A DNA stretch of 64,000 nucleotides from positions 1-64,000 of the forward strand of contig JAEHOE010000214.1 of NCBI GenBank assembly GCA_016858145.1, read 5' to 3'. Below are positions 45,301-59,310 of this stretch, one piece after another (within the stretch, counting starts at the first letter, position 1; every line of letters starts with the position of its first letter). Position numbers and translations under genes: made by a program. This DNA is from Edaphochlamys debaryana. Its lineage: Eukaryota; Chlorophyta; Chlorophyceae; Chlamydomonadales. The notes under the pieces were generated by a model. The model was not told the DNA's origin and did not search any database. It was given only the letters and a program-made list of their open reading frames with translations.

Positions 45301-45909
45301 CGACTCGCGGGAGAAGGCAACCACGTTGTAGCCGCGCTTGATGAGCTCCTTCACAACGTACTTGCCGATGTATCCCGTCGGTCCCACCACCAGCACACGG
45401 ATGTCCTTTGGTGCGCGGCTGCGGAAGTCAGCGGCGGGCGCAGCCTGGGCGGCGACGCGGGTGGCCATACGGCTGGTGCTCGCGCGGGAGCTGCGCAGAG
45501 CAGTCGCCGACACCTGCGAACGGTCGCGATAGCAGCGATGTCAGGTATCAGTTACTTGGGGAGTCGCCGTCAGGCACTTGGTGCAGCTGGTGCCTCAAGC
45601 TCCGACGGTAGCATTTTCGCCAGCGGAGGCACCCAGGGCCCAGGATAGGCGCCGATCCATGAGATCGACCCAAGCTAATGATAGAGCACTGGTCGCACGA
45701 TAACTACGCGTGTTGCATCTCCCCATAGAGCGACGAACGAGCCGGCGCGCAATTACATCCACTCTTACCTTGACGTTCACGCCGCTGAAGGCCGACGCGC
45801 TGCAGGTCGGCATAGCGACCGCGCTGCTGACCGCGCGGGGCACAGCCTGCGCAGCGCGGCTGCTAGCCCGGCCCGAGGCCACACGCGAGCTGGACTTGGC
45901 AGACAGCAT
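42305..45909 (-). CDS. DVR: Divinyl chlorophyllide a 8-vinyl-reductase (DVR), chloroplastic
   Basis: Reduces the 8-vinyl group of divinyl chlorophyllide a (or protochlorophyllide) with NADPH, giving monovinyl chlorophyll precursors in the plastid. Exons 3' to 5': 42305-42374, 42585-42643, 42774-42848, 43032-43199, 43338-43472, 43580-43645, 43783-43815, 44029-44162, 44367-44481, 45259-45513, 45769-45909; 416 residues, normal for the family. The NAD(P)-binding loop [12 protein letters not shown] (Gly ~91/94/97) starts the atypical SDR fold; [31 protein letters not shown] and [11 protein letters not shown] are DVR hallmarks. Start: the ATG at 45907-45909 opens a Ser/Ala/Arg-rich sequence ending in a strong donor (AAG|GTAAGA) that splices in phase onto the exon at 45513, so the transit peptide is split over two exons. 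The alternative start is an internal ATG near 45468. Confidence 0.95.
44482..45258 (-). other. 777-base DVR intron with internal repeats
   Basis: The longest DVR intron. An identical 32-base sequence occurs at 44661-44692 and 44820-44851 (core GGCCCGAGCCCCACGCATGC), and a ~21-base unit around TGCAACCCCTT is tandemly repeated at about 44710-44750. Confidence 0.75.
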
Positions 45910-46696
45910 TTTGGGTCGGATGAATTCCGTGGAGCAGCTATGTGATGCTGCTAAAGAGTTGTGGCGCGAGCGCTCGGAGGCACAGTCGCGATCCCACGCG
46001 CAACCTCATGCAAGCCACGACGCGCCGACGAGCTGCTCCACCGCAGCAACAAGCGACTGGATTATACTAGCTCAACCAAGGCTTGCTGGGCTGCTGAGAG
46101 CTAGTCGCCGAGTCGTGGGTGTTGTGATGGATGGCAGGTGCCGCGGGTTTTGTCCCCGTCCGCGCCCAACCCGCCTCTGCCCCACTCCCGCGCTCGACCC
46201 CGAGGGATCAAGGTGCGATCCTTCACTCATACAAGAACCCCCCTTCTTCCCCAACCTCCGCTTCCCGCCGGGTGCCTCAAGGTGCCTCAGGTGCCTCGAC
46301 TGTTCGCGTTCGCCCTCAGGTGCGCTCTTCAACGACGCCTTGACTCGGCCGCTTCCACCTGCGCCATGCCCTCATCGACAAAGCTGCCAATAAGTCCACC
46401 CCCAAGCAACCTCCGACGTCTGTAACAACAGGCTCGTCTTCTCCTTATCCCAGCCCGGCTTGGGGCACCACGGCTCACACATCACATCGGTATTGTCCGA
46501 TCCGGGGCACCGCTGCTCACCCTGTCGGTCTCCCGCGCCCGACAGTCGATGCCAACAGCACGTACCGCTGGTAAACGCCCTTCTGCCCAGTTGCGCTCAA
46601 GCTCCCACGAGCGTCATGGCAAAACTCAAGCCAAGCCAGCCGGGCCTTCACCAGCCCAGGTTGCCCTCTGCGCAACCCCGCCCCGCTGCGCCCCGC
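45910..46696. other. Intergenic region upstream of DVR
   Basis: About 0.79 kb between DVR and the b5-domain gene, both on the minus strand; expected to hold the DVR promoter and the neighbour's 3' UTR. I see no coding pattern. Confidence 0.6.
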
Positions 46697-48176
46697 TCAC
46701 GCCTTGCCCACCAGGCGCCCAACGATGGGGTACTTGGAGTTGAAGCGCGCGGTCCAGTCGCGCAGCGCCTCCTGCTCCGTGTACGACAGCCCCTCCAGGT
46801 TGTCGTTGCAGTCGGCCAGGTCGGTGGAGAAGAGCGCAAAGGCGCGGGCCACCTCCTTGCCGGCAAAGGGGTAGATGCCTGCAGCCAGTGCAGCGCAAAG
46901 CAGGAGCGCGCGCGTGTCAGGAGGGAGCCCGTGCACTGTCCACAGGCATCTGCCCCCACACGCGGTGCTGCCTGCGGTAAGGTGCAATAGCACTCCTGCC
47001 TACCCCGCCTTTCCCAACCGCGACCAGCCTGTCACCGCTCACCGTCCGGGCCGTAGTAGTCCTTCCCCTTGGTGATGTCGTACACCACCCCCCGGATGGC
47101 CAGCAGCAGGGGCTGGGCGGGGTCGGAGCCGTCGTGCAGCGCCAGCTCGGCGGGAGAGAGCTCGCGCATGGGCACCACCTGGGGGCCGGGGGGGGGGGAC
47201 ACAGAGAGCAGGTGAGTGCGGGATGCGCAGTGGCTGGCCAAAGAGGCGCGTGTGGCGAGGAGCAGGGCGCTTGCATGAAAAGCCGCGCGGAGACTGCCAA
47301 GGGAAAGCCAAGGGGATAGCCACGTGGCGACGAGAACACCAACGAAGGGAGGAGCCGCGGCGGGATCCAAAGAGGGTGGTGGCTGGCACGCACGCCCGTC
47401 CAGCGCTGGTAGAAGAGCTGGGCCCACTAGCTTTCTTGCAGTGCCCATAGCTGCCTGCCTCACCCACTACACACCACCACCGCCACCGCCGCCGACACCA
47501 CCATTGCGGCGCCGCACCTGCCCAACCTCGTCGTGCAGGCGCTTGAACTCGGCCTCCGCCGCCTCCAGCCTCGCCAGCTGCTCCTCGCCCAGCCCCGCCA
47601 CGTCGTCCGTGAAGTGCTTGTCGTCCGAGGAGTCCAGGGCCAGAGCGCGGGCCACCTCGCGCCCGCACAGAGCGTTGCGGGGCTTGCCTGCGCGTGCGCG
47701 AGGGCGGGGGGAGGGGCGAAGGGGGTGGGGGAGTTGGGGGCAGGGGGGAGCTGGAGCGAGGGAAGGGCAAGACGGGGTCGAGCTCGACCTCCCGCCTCCT
47801 CTTGTTCCCTGGTGACTTCAAGCGCACACGCAGCAACCTCGATGCCACGTGCCCACTGCCCCAAGGGGACGGTTAGTAAGCAAACACGAGGGCCTGCCTG
47901 AACCCCTCGCCGCCCCCCTGAAACACACACGCCGCGGTGCTCACCCGGGCCGAAGTCGTCCCACTTGTTGCTGACATCGTAGACCTTCCCCCGGATGGCC
48001 ACCAGCGGGGGCTTGCTCCAGTCGTGGCCCGAGTAGAAGCGCAGTGACTCGAGCGTCACGTCGCCCAGCTGGTACTTGGTGGGAGGCGGGGGCGGGGGCG
48101 GCCGCGTCCTCCGCAGGATGAAGATGAGAACCGCAAAGAAAACGCTGAGCGCCACGAAGAACTGGGTGGCGTCCAT
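46697..48176 (-). CDS. Membrane-anchored protein with two cytochrome b5-like (MAPR) domains
   Basis: Related to plant membrane steroid-binding proteins and animal PGRMC. Exons 3' to 5': 46697-46878, 47043-47178, 47518-47687, 47945-48176; 239 residues. One N-terminal membrane helix (about residues 6-22, FFVALSVFFAVLIFIL) is followed by a proline run. Domain 1 follows (about 35-105, LESLRFYSGHD ... LVAIRGKVYDVSN ... FGPG), then a short acidic linker and domain 2 (about 137-210, LLLAIRGVVYDITKGKDYYGPDG). Each domain has the Tyr/Asp-rich pattern of MAPR heme-binding proteins, which use Tyr rather than the two His of true cytochrome b5. Most family members have one such domain. Likely ER membrane, possibly supporting P450 or sterol metabolism (inference). 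Confidence 0.88.
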
Positions 48177-51440
<3,264 letters not shown>

Positions 51441-52331
51441 GGGGGGAAAGGGGAACGATGGGTGAGGGGAGGGAGCAGCGGGGGAGGGCATGGGTGCAGG
51501 TGGCGGGAGCGGGGGTGAGGGCTGGCGCTGCTGCGGGGAGGGAGCGGGAATGCAGCTGTGAGGAACTTGATACGGACATGGGGGGCGAGAGAGGAGAGAC
51601 TGGGGAAGAGAGTGACGAGGGCACAGCTGTGGCGCTGATGGAGCCCTGCGGCCAGCATTTGGTGGGGCTTGTACTTTAGAACATTAGACTCATCACACAG
51701 GTATTGTCTTAACGGCTTCATGCCAGGAGGGGCAGGGCTGCAGACGCAAGATAACCTCAAGCCGCCTCGAGCAGAGGTACTGAGCAGAGATTTGTGCTGG
51801 GAAGGGGCTCCGTTTGTGAAGGCCCTGTGAATTGGGTGGGTGCTGGCGATGGCGCGCACGGTATGCATGTGCTGATTGCCGTAGGTAGGACTAGGCGACT
51901 CCTGGACGACCTTCACGCATGCTTGTGGGCTAGAAGACTTGCGACATTGTAGATAGGCCATAACGGTGTCGGCTCTGAGAGTGCTCGTCTCTGAGCACGG
52001 ACTCTCTTGAACGGCAGGCTTTCTAATGCGAGCGGGGCATTGGGCCTCTGGCCCATGCACGGCCGACGACGCTGTTCGGTAACATGAATCCCGACCCTTT
52101 GCCCTCGGAGGAATGGATCGGCACCGCACTGCTCAGCCCGACAGCACTTCTTGCATGCCACAGCGGCAGCGATTGCGCACACAGTGCCACCCGCCACCTC
52201 TGCTGCACCCGCCACGTTGATCTCTCAACCTCCATACTTTCTTCATGGGATCGCTCTAGGACCACTTTGCCGCGCCCTTGCCCCCGCCTCCGCCCCGCCC
52301 CCGCCCCCCCCCGCGCGCCCGCCTGCGCCCG
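51441..52331. other. Convergent intergenic region, DIM1 / ALG10
   Basis: About 0.89 kb holding both 3' UTRs. The first ~120 bases are strongly purine-rich (GGGGGAAAGGGG type). No gene and no repeat recognised. Confidence 0.6.
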
Positions 52332-54597
52332 TCACCACATGAACCGCGCCACGCTCCCGTCCGCAAAGATGAAGGGCCTCCGCAGGAAGAGGAACATGCT
52401 GCCCGCGTCCACGACCGCGTAGGTGGCCAGCAGCGCCCCCGCCTGCAGCGGCGAGGGCGGGCGCAGGCGCATGGCGGCCAGGAACAGGCCGGGCGTGAAG
52501 TACCTGCGGCGCGCGCAATAGAGGGTCGAGGGAGTGCGTATGGGGGGCCAGTGGAGCAAGGAAAGGCCGCGGCCGGATCGCCCAAACAGCCCGCGGCCCG
52601 CGGCCTCCGCCTGCAAACCCCGCCCCCAACCCCGCCCCCACCTCAGCTCCAGCAGCCAGGCCGGCAGCAGCGTCGCCGCCACGCAGGCCAGGAAGCCCAG
52701 CAGCCACAGCCGCGACGCGCTCCGCCGCAGCCCGCTTAGCAGCAGCGCCCAGGCGGCCGCGTTGGCGGGGGCCAGGGCGTACCGCGCCAGGCGGTGGCGG
52801 TCCAGCAGGCGCCGCCACAGGTAGAAGACGTAGTGCCTGGAGGGTGGGCAGGTGCGCGGTGTACTAGGGAGGTAAGCTTGGGGGGTAAGCTAGGCTAGCG
52901 TGACTGCCGTGCGGGCGGGCTGAGCGCGGCTCACGGGTGTACGGCTTGTGAGCAGAAGCGCCCCTGGCTTCTGGTACCCACCTGTTGTCGGCCAGCACGT
53001 ACGGGTGGACGAGCGTGGACACGTGCGCCACACCCGCTGCCGCCGCCACTGCCCCCGCCGCCACCACTACCGCCGCCATCGGCCTACGGGCTGCCGCCCT
53101 GCCCAGCGCCCCAACCTCGGGCAGCAGCTGGGGCCACAGCATGAGCGCCGCCCAACCGCCGAAGTACAGCAGCTGAGCGCCGTGCCGTACGGGCACGTGC
53201 GCCTCCTTGTCGCCCAATACAACAGCGCCCCCGTTGGCCACTAGGAAGGCCACGAAGCCCACCGGCGGCAGCAGCAGAGGCCACAGCGCCGCCGCCAGTC
53301 GGCCCCTCCGCTGCCAGGCGCGGCTCAGCGCTAGTCCCAGCTCCGGGAGTAGCCCTGCGGCGTCCGCGCGGGCCGCCTCCTCGTCCTCCCCACCCCCTTG
53401 CCCCGCCCCGCCCTTCCCTGCTGCTACGCTGCTTCCGCTCTTCCGCGGTGACCTCCATGGACCCGAGCTGCCAGCCCCAGAGCCGGCGGCCGCCCAAGGC
53501 GCGTCCGCCAGCCCCAGCTCCGCCAGCGCCGACTCGCCCAGCACGAAGGCCGCCCACACCGCGTTGGTCTGGCGGCACAGCACCGCCGCGGCCCCCGCCA
53601 GGGCTGCCGTGAGATAGCTGCGGCGCAGCGCCTGCAGCGCGGAGGGGGGGAGGGGTGGAAAGGCCGGCAGTGAGCGGTGGGGGAGCCAGGCATCCGTACG
53701 CGCGAGCACAGGCTGCGGCTGCCAAACGGAACCCGTACGTGCAGAACCAGGGGGGGGGCAGCCCCCGGCACGGTCCCCCACCTGTAGGTTGCAGAGCAGG
53801 AGGAAGAGCAGCGAGGCCACGTCTGTGTAGTAGAGGAAGGAGAAGAACCAGTGCAGCGGGTACAGCGCCAGGACCAGGGCGTGGAGGCCGGGGGACACAG
53901 CGGCGTCCGAGGCGGCCTGCTGTTGCTGGGGCCCGCCCCGGGCCTGCCCGGGCGCCAGGCGGCCGTGGCTTCGGCGGTGCCGGAGGATGGCGCGGGTGGT
54001 GAGCAGGCAGGCGAGCGAGAGCAGGACGTTGAGGGAGCGCAGGAAGGGCGTGGAGCAGGCCTCTTCCTGGGGAGGAGAGGAACCGAGGGGTGTGCTGAGG
54101 TGAGGCCAGCGGGTGATTTGGAGTAGACCAGGGCACAGAACGGCGTGCAGGTGTTTGCCCCATTCCTGTGCGAGTATGCCTCACTCCGCAGACCCGTGCC
54201 AGGCTTGGCCTCACCGTGTTCACCACCTTCCCCACCAGAGCCTGCGCCGCCCATCGTCCCCAGCCATAAGCTGTGCCCAGGTAGTACACGCCGGGGAAGG
54301 TGGTGATTTTGGGGTGCCACGAGGCGAAGTCCCCCCGGCAGTACTCGCGTGCCTGGGGGCCGTGAAACACCTCGTCCTGCGGCCACCGGGGAGCGCGGGG
54401 GCGCATGAAGAGTGATGCCATAGACTCCTTGGCAGCAGTGTTTGCTCGGCCGGGCTCAGCGCAAGGACTGCGGAGTGGCGATCGAGCTTCGCCCTGCCGA
54501 CAGCCCGCACCATATAGTCATCCTTCACTGTGTCGTTGACCAGAGATAGCACCGCACTCTGTAACGCCACGAACGCGGACGCGAGGAGCCACGCCAT
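52332..54597 (-). CDS. ALG10: ALG10 alpha-1,2-glucosyltransferase
   Basis: Adds the third, terminal glucose to the dolichol-linked oligosaccharide in the ER before N-glycosylation. Exons 3' to 5': 52332-52503, 52642-52836, 52982-53631, 53782-54066, 54215-54376, 54511-54597; 516 residues, close to family length. The luminal motif after helix 1 (DDYM-DEVFHGPQAREYC, residues spanning an exon junction) and FASWHPKITTFPGVYY match DIE2/ALG10. So do YPLHWFFSFLYYTD, RQTNAVWAAFV, HPYVLADNRHY and the C-terminal helix ending VARFMW. Several Leu/Ala-rich membrane helices are seen. A Gly/Ser-rich loop in the large exon (about 53370-53500) is an algal addition. Start: first ATG in frame, at 54595-54597. 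Confidence 0.93.
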
Positions 54598-54840
54598 CGC
54601 CGAGCGGCTTCCAATTGAAGCCAAGACCCGTCCTCTGCCCTAGCCTGTATTGATCATAGCTACTTGTGCGGTAACCATTGTATACACGACGTATCTGTAT
54701 TGAAACGAGAGGGAGAAGCCATTCATCAGTAAACTTGCCCCAATCGCTACTCTCAGGCCTCTTTCGCTGTCGCTAGAGAGGAACTGACTATCTCACTCGT
54801 TAGTGACTTGGCAAACTAAGGAAAGGCGAGCGCGGGCCAG
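54598..54840. promoter_or_regulatory. Short bidirectional promoter region, ALG10 / EAPP-like
   Basis: Only 243 bases separate the two divergent start codons. The middle (54640-54720) is AT-rich compared with the genes. No TATA box is certain. Shared regulation is possible but not shown. Confidence 0.65.
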
Positions 54841-55912
54841 ATGGATGCTGCGCCAGCTGCCGACGAAACTCGCGCTGCCTCGTCACAAGCAGCAAGCACG
54901 AGCGCAGCTGCAGCCGATGCGGGCGCAGGGGCGCGAGGGGGCCGACGGAGAGCTGGGGCGGCGCGCGGGCGAGGGCGAGGGCGAGGCGCTGTGGCGGCAC
55001 GCACGGCGAAGGCGTCGACGGGCGACCAGGCTGGCGACGGCGGCGGCGAGGACGGGACTTTGGGCGACGGCTACGATGACAGCGAGGGTGGCAGTGACCT
55101 GGTGCAGGAGGAGGACCCCTACTATGACGACGCAGCAGGTGGGAGGGCAGGCGTGCTGGCGAACAGGGTCAGATGTACGGTATAGCCAGCAGGCGGCACG
55201 CAACGGCGGCGCCTGGCAGACGTAGGGGCACGCGCTACGGCAGGCGTCATCTGCCACGCACACCGTTGACCTCCTCATGCCCGCGCCCCCAGACGACAAG
55301 GACGCTACCTGGGCGGACCAGCAGCGCTGCGGGCGCGTGTCCGACGCGCTGCTGTCCTGCCCCGCCTGCTTTACGATGCTGTGCATGGACTGCCAGCGCC
55401 ACGACAAGTTCCACCACCAGTACCGGGCCATGTTCGTGATGAACTGCAGGGTGGGCCGGGGGCAGGGGTGTGGGCCCGGGTTAGGGGCGGAGACGAGGCC
55501 GCGGTTGGAGGAGGGGTAGCCGGCAGTCCGGACGTTGCGGGCGCGCGGCCTTGAGCGGGAGGGCGAGCTAAGAGCCCGATCGAGGATGGGTGCCTCACCG
55601 TGCGTCTGTCGATCCTGTCACCCCTGAACCCCGGGGCTCTCCTCGCACGACCCCACGTTACAGGTGGGAGACGACCCCGAGGGTGCAGGCGAGGGTGCGG
55701 CCTCGGCGTCTGGGCAGGCCGGGGCGCCGTTTGACCCCTCTGGCGCCGCGACGGCGAGCGGCGGGGGCCGCGGCGGGCGGCGGCCCAAGCGCGCCAAGCC
55801 CTCCGCCCAGTACCAGCGGGTGTGCTGCGGCGTGTGCGGCACCGAGGTGGGCGCCTACGAGCCCGACACGGAGCTGTACCACTTCTACCACGTCTTCCCC
55901 AGCAACGCCTAG
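54841..55912 (+). CDS. E2F-associated phosphoprotein (EAPP)-like protein
   Basis: Exons: 54841-55138, 55293-55450, 55664-55912; 234 residues. After an Ala/Gly/Arg-rich N-terminus comes an acidic segment (EEDPYYDD) and then the EAPP core: WADQQR, LSCPACFTMLCMDCQRH, YRAMFVMNC, and the C-terminal CCGVCGTEVGAYEPD plus ELYHFYHVFPSNA. The Cys pairs (CPAC, CMDC, CGVC) suggest zinc binding. In animals EAPP is a nuclear protein that modulates E2F-dependent transcription; in algae the role is unknown. A Gly/Arg/Lys-rich linker separates the two Cys clusters. Confidence 0.88.
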
Positions 55913-58900
55913 GCCGCCCCGCAGCGGTGCTGGCTCGCGGAGGCGGGGTCAGGGGCCTGGCAGGGGTGTCATGGGCATGTCGTGTATGGCAGGCCCGGGA
56001 AGTGAGCAGTTCGGAAGAGACCTGGGAGCAGACCCGCGGCGCAGACGGAGGAGGTTGTATGGTGGAGTTCCGAGGCCCCGAGTGGGCTGCTCGAGATGTA
56101 GCCAATCGCAAGCTGGGCCCAGCTTTGGCGTGCAAAGCGCGCGCTACTTGGCTTGTGTGTTCCGCGCTGAGGTAGGGGAGATGCAGGTCTGCCTGGCAAC
56201 TGGTGAGCAGGAAGCGAGCGCACATCGTCGCTTGTGGAGGCAGTCAAGGCGGTGGTGGGCAGGGCCTGGTCGTGGCGCCGAGGCCAGAGGCGTTGACCCC
56301 GATTGGGATGTCGCAGCGGGGAGTACCCCTCAGGTCGCAGGCCTCACGTGTTTGTGCTATCTGTGATCGTTGACTGCTTCTTACCTTCGTCTGACGGCAC
56401 TATAAGGGGATCGAGACGAGGGCGACAACGCGCATGCTGACACGGTCTGCCGTTGGGGTGCGCCCCTCGTGCCGCGCTGCCTCCTCTCAACCTCATATGT
56501 CAGCTCAGCGCCATCGACTCAGCACTCAGCCACGCAAGGGAGTGCTGCCAGCTGATTCGTCCCTGCCCTATCCGAATCAAGTGGACTCGTGTCGATCGCC
56601 TGCCACCAACACACGGTCGGAGCGCTTAGCCCCTCCACACATCACTTAACATACCACCAGGCCCCGCCGGGTCCGCATCACGGCGCTCATGACCACGCAT
56701 ACAAACCCCAAACCAGCTGTAATCCACCAAAGTTCAATCACACTCACACGTCTTACTCGGGGAACCGTGTCGCGTTACAGCGGCTGTCCAGCCAACCCAG
56801 CGGCGGCTCACCGAGGCTCCCACGCCGATTGAGAGCAGCCAACTGCTTCTACCGCGCCGTGATGAAACCCACCTCCCTCGCGTCCCCCCCAGGTGATTAG
56901 GTTGCACTAGTGGCCGAAGCGGTGTCACTAGTGGCCGAAGCGGTGTCAGCCGTTAGGTAGCACACACAAAACACCCCGGACGGACGGAGATGCCCTCCGC
57001 CGCCGGCTGCCCTACGACACGGCGCTGCAAAGGGCAAACAACACAGAACACGCCGGCACCGCGGCGCCGGCCGCGGCAGGGTCGCGGCAACCGGGCGGGC
57101 GTGCGCTGCGCTACGTAAGCTGCTGTGGAGCGACGCACGCGGCGTTTCCCCGAGTTTATTGATATAACATAAGTTATGTCACATGTAACGGTTGCTGGCT
57201 TCGGGTGCACCCTAGCGCGGGCCCAAATGGTGCCCCCAAGTTCGGTACGGCCCGACGCCGCGATGAATCACGACTCAACCTTGTTGCGTTTAGCGTTTTG
57301 CCTCAAGGTGATGTTGTTACGTTCCAATCTGACTTGTAAACGGGCGTGCTTTCGGGCCCCACTGGGAGGACGGAGGTAGACCATCGACAGGTGTTGCGGC
57401 TGAACTCGGCCTCGGGCCGCAAATGTTTCAGGGAATCCTTGCACGAAAGCCAGAGCGACTGCATGGCATTAGTCCTGCTGCTTCTGGGGGCACGGGCAAT
57501 GCACTGACGGTGAGTAGTGCGGGTCACAAACGTTTCCCGCCAAATGTCAGTACGGAGGCGGCGAGGGAGGAGGCTCGGGGCTGGGAGTTGGGGACGGAGG
57601 TGGCGAGGGAGGAGGCGGGCTGGGGGGACGTTTCCTCGCTCAACAAGGTGGTGGTCTGTCCTCCTCAGGACAGGGAAAAGGGCTGAGCCCCAAACCCCGC
57701 GGTAGAGTGCCTGGTCTAGACTGGGCCGATACTCGTCTGGTCGATCACAGCCAGCGCAGGTTCGATAACCTTCCCTGCTCTTTAATCACAAGCGATAGGG
57801 ATAAGGAAACTAAAGCTTGTGGCATCGCGGGCTAGGCGTGAATCGCAGGTTCTTGCGTGACGCAGGCACACACGGACGGACGGATACCGACACGGGGTAA
57901 CCCTGGAGGGCTGAGCCCCTCGCTCAAAATCAGAAATCCGCCCACGGCCTACGTGAGCCCGGCAGCTACTAACGTGTGTTACACGCAAGGCTCTCGGAGC
58001 TACTTCGCGCAGTTTACTAACTGGCGGTTCGACTGGCACCGCACCAGCGGACACTTGTGCGCCCCCCCCCCCGCGTTCCTGAGCGTTGCCTGGGCACACG
58101 GGTCAGAGCCTCAGGCCACAAACCCTTCTCAGGTGCCGCTTCTCCTTTCCTGCTCCCTCGACTGCAAGCCTGGGGGAAGTTATTCATATTTAGTTTATAG
58201 GCCCAGAAGGGCACCCATGTGTTGAGAATAAGGAGTCACAGGGTGTCAAGAAAGCGCGGGCTGACAAGTCCTGCCGGCGTCCAGCAGCACGGCGGACGGC
58301 CACGAAGACGCATACACCATCAACTTGGAACCCAACCTCACTCGGTGCACAGCGGCGACGGCTCCCCTCGGACCGTGGGAGCGGTCTGGGGGTCCTGTGC
58401 GCAGCGATGGCTTGGGGCTGCTTGGCTAAGCAGGGGTGCTGGCGTGGGCTGCCGGGACGGCTCGCTCCGATCTAGGGGTGGGGGGTGGGGGGATGCCACA
58501 GCCTAATGGGCGCTTTACAGGGAATCCCCTTTGCCGAGCAACTTGGCGCCCAGCCCCGCATACCGAGCGCAAACATTAAAACCCCCAGACACATCATTAT
58601 CCCAGCCGACGCGTGGTCACGATTCCCGGTACCTCCTTCCCGGCCCACCTCGGTACCTACCCAGGAGATATCATACCCTCTCTGAAAGCAGTGAAACGCA
58701 TTGCTATCACCCCATCCGACCGCAGCGCTGTGCCGTCATCCCTGGACGCAATTTGTGGTGCTGTGCTACGTCACTTCAGCGCAGCTTGCCAAAAGCCAGG
58801 TGGTAGATGACCACAACTTTGTTGGGTTCAACGACAATCCATATGCTTGCAGTGGGAAATGGTGTGCACCCAGGGCTGGAGGAGAGATGTAGTATGCTTG

Positions 58901-59310
58901 ATCAGGGGCCCGCCGGCATAAGCAACAAGATTGCCGCAGGAGACACAGTAGGCCGTGTTCGTGGTGCACCAATAGGGGCCAATAGGTATCATTGTTCGCA
59001 CGCCGGCCTGGAGGTTTCCTTGTATACCAGGCGAAATTGGCTGGCAGGACTAGCGCCGCCATGTCACATACGTATACGATTGACGCATCCGTCCTTCAGT
59101 TCAGCAGTCCAATAAGAGCGAATCCTTCAGCCAGCATTGACTACGGAGCAACCGTTCAATTCGTGTCACATATAACATCCATTAGCGTATGATCAGTCAC
59201 AGGATGAATGGCGTGTTTGTTACTAGCAGGACAAAGCACGCCGCCAGGCGCACCCAGAGCACGTAAACAGCGCACACCGGGTCAAGCCTGGAGAGCCCAG
59301 TAAGCAGTCA
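55913..59310. other. 3.4 kb without a recognisable gene
   Basis: Between the EAPP-like gene (plus) and the end of the proline-rich frame (minus). Base composition is visibly more AT-rich from about 56350 to 59250 than in the genes. Short tandem repeats: a 21-base unit (CACTAGTGGCCGAAGCGGTGT) twice at about 56909-56948, and a purine-rich duplication at about 57558-57620. An AT palindrome-like stretch lies at 57157-57185. Short open frames exist but none has splice signals, a family motif or a composition like the genes here. Decayed mobile DNA is possible. Confidence 0.6.
56909..56948. repeat. 21-base tandem duplication
   Basis: CACTAGTGGCCGAAGCGGTGT occurs twice in direct succession (first copy begins after AGGTTG). 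Confidence 0.85.

Noticed and set aside
45338..45532. Plus-strand frame over the first DVR exons
   Set aside because: Antisense shadow of the dinucleotide-binding exon of DVR.
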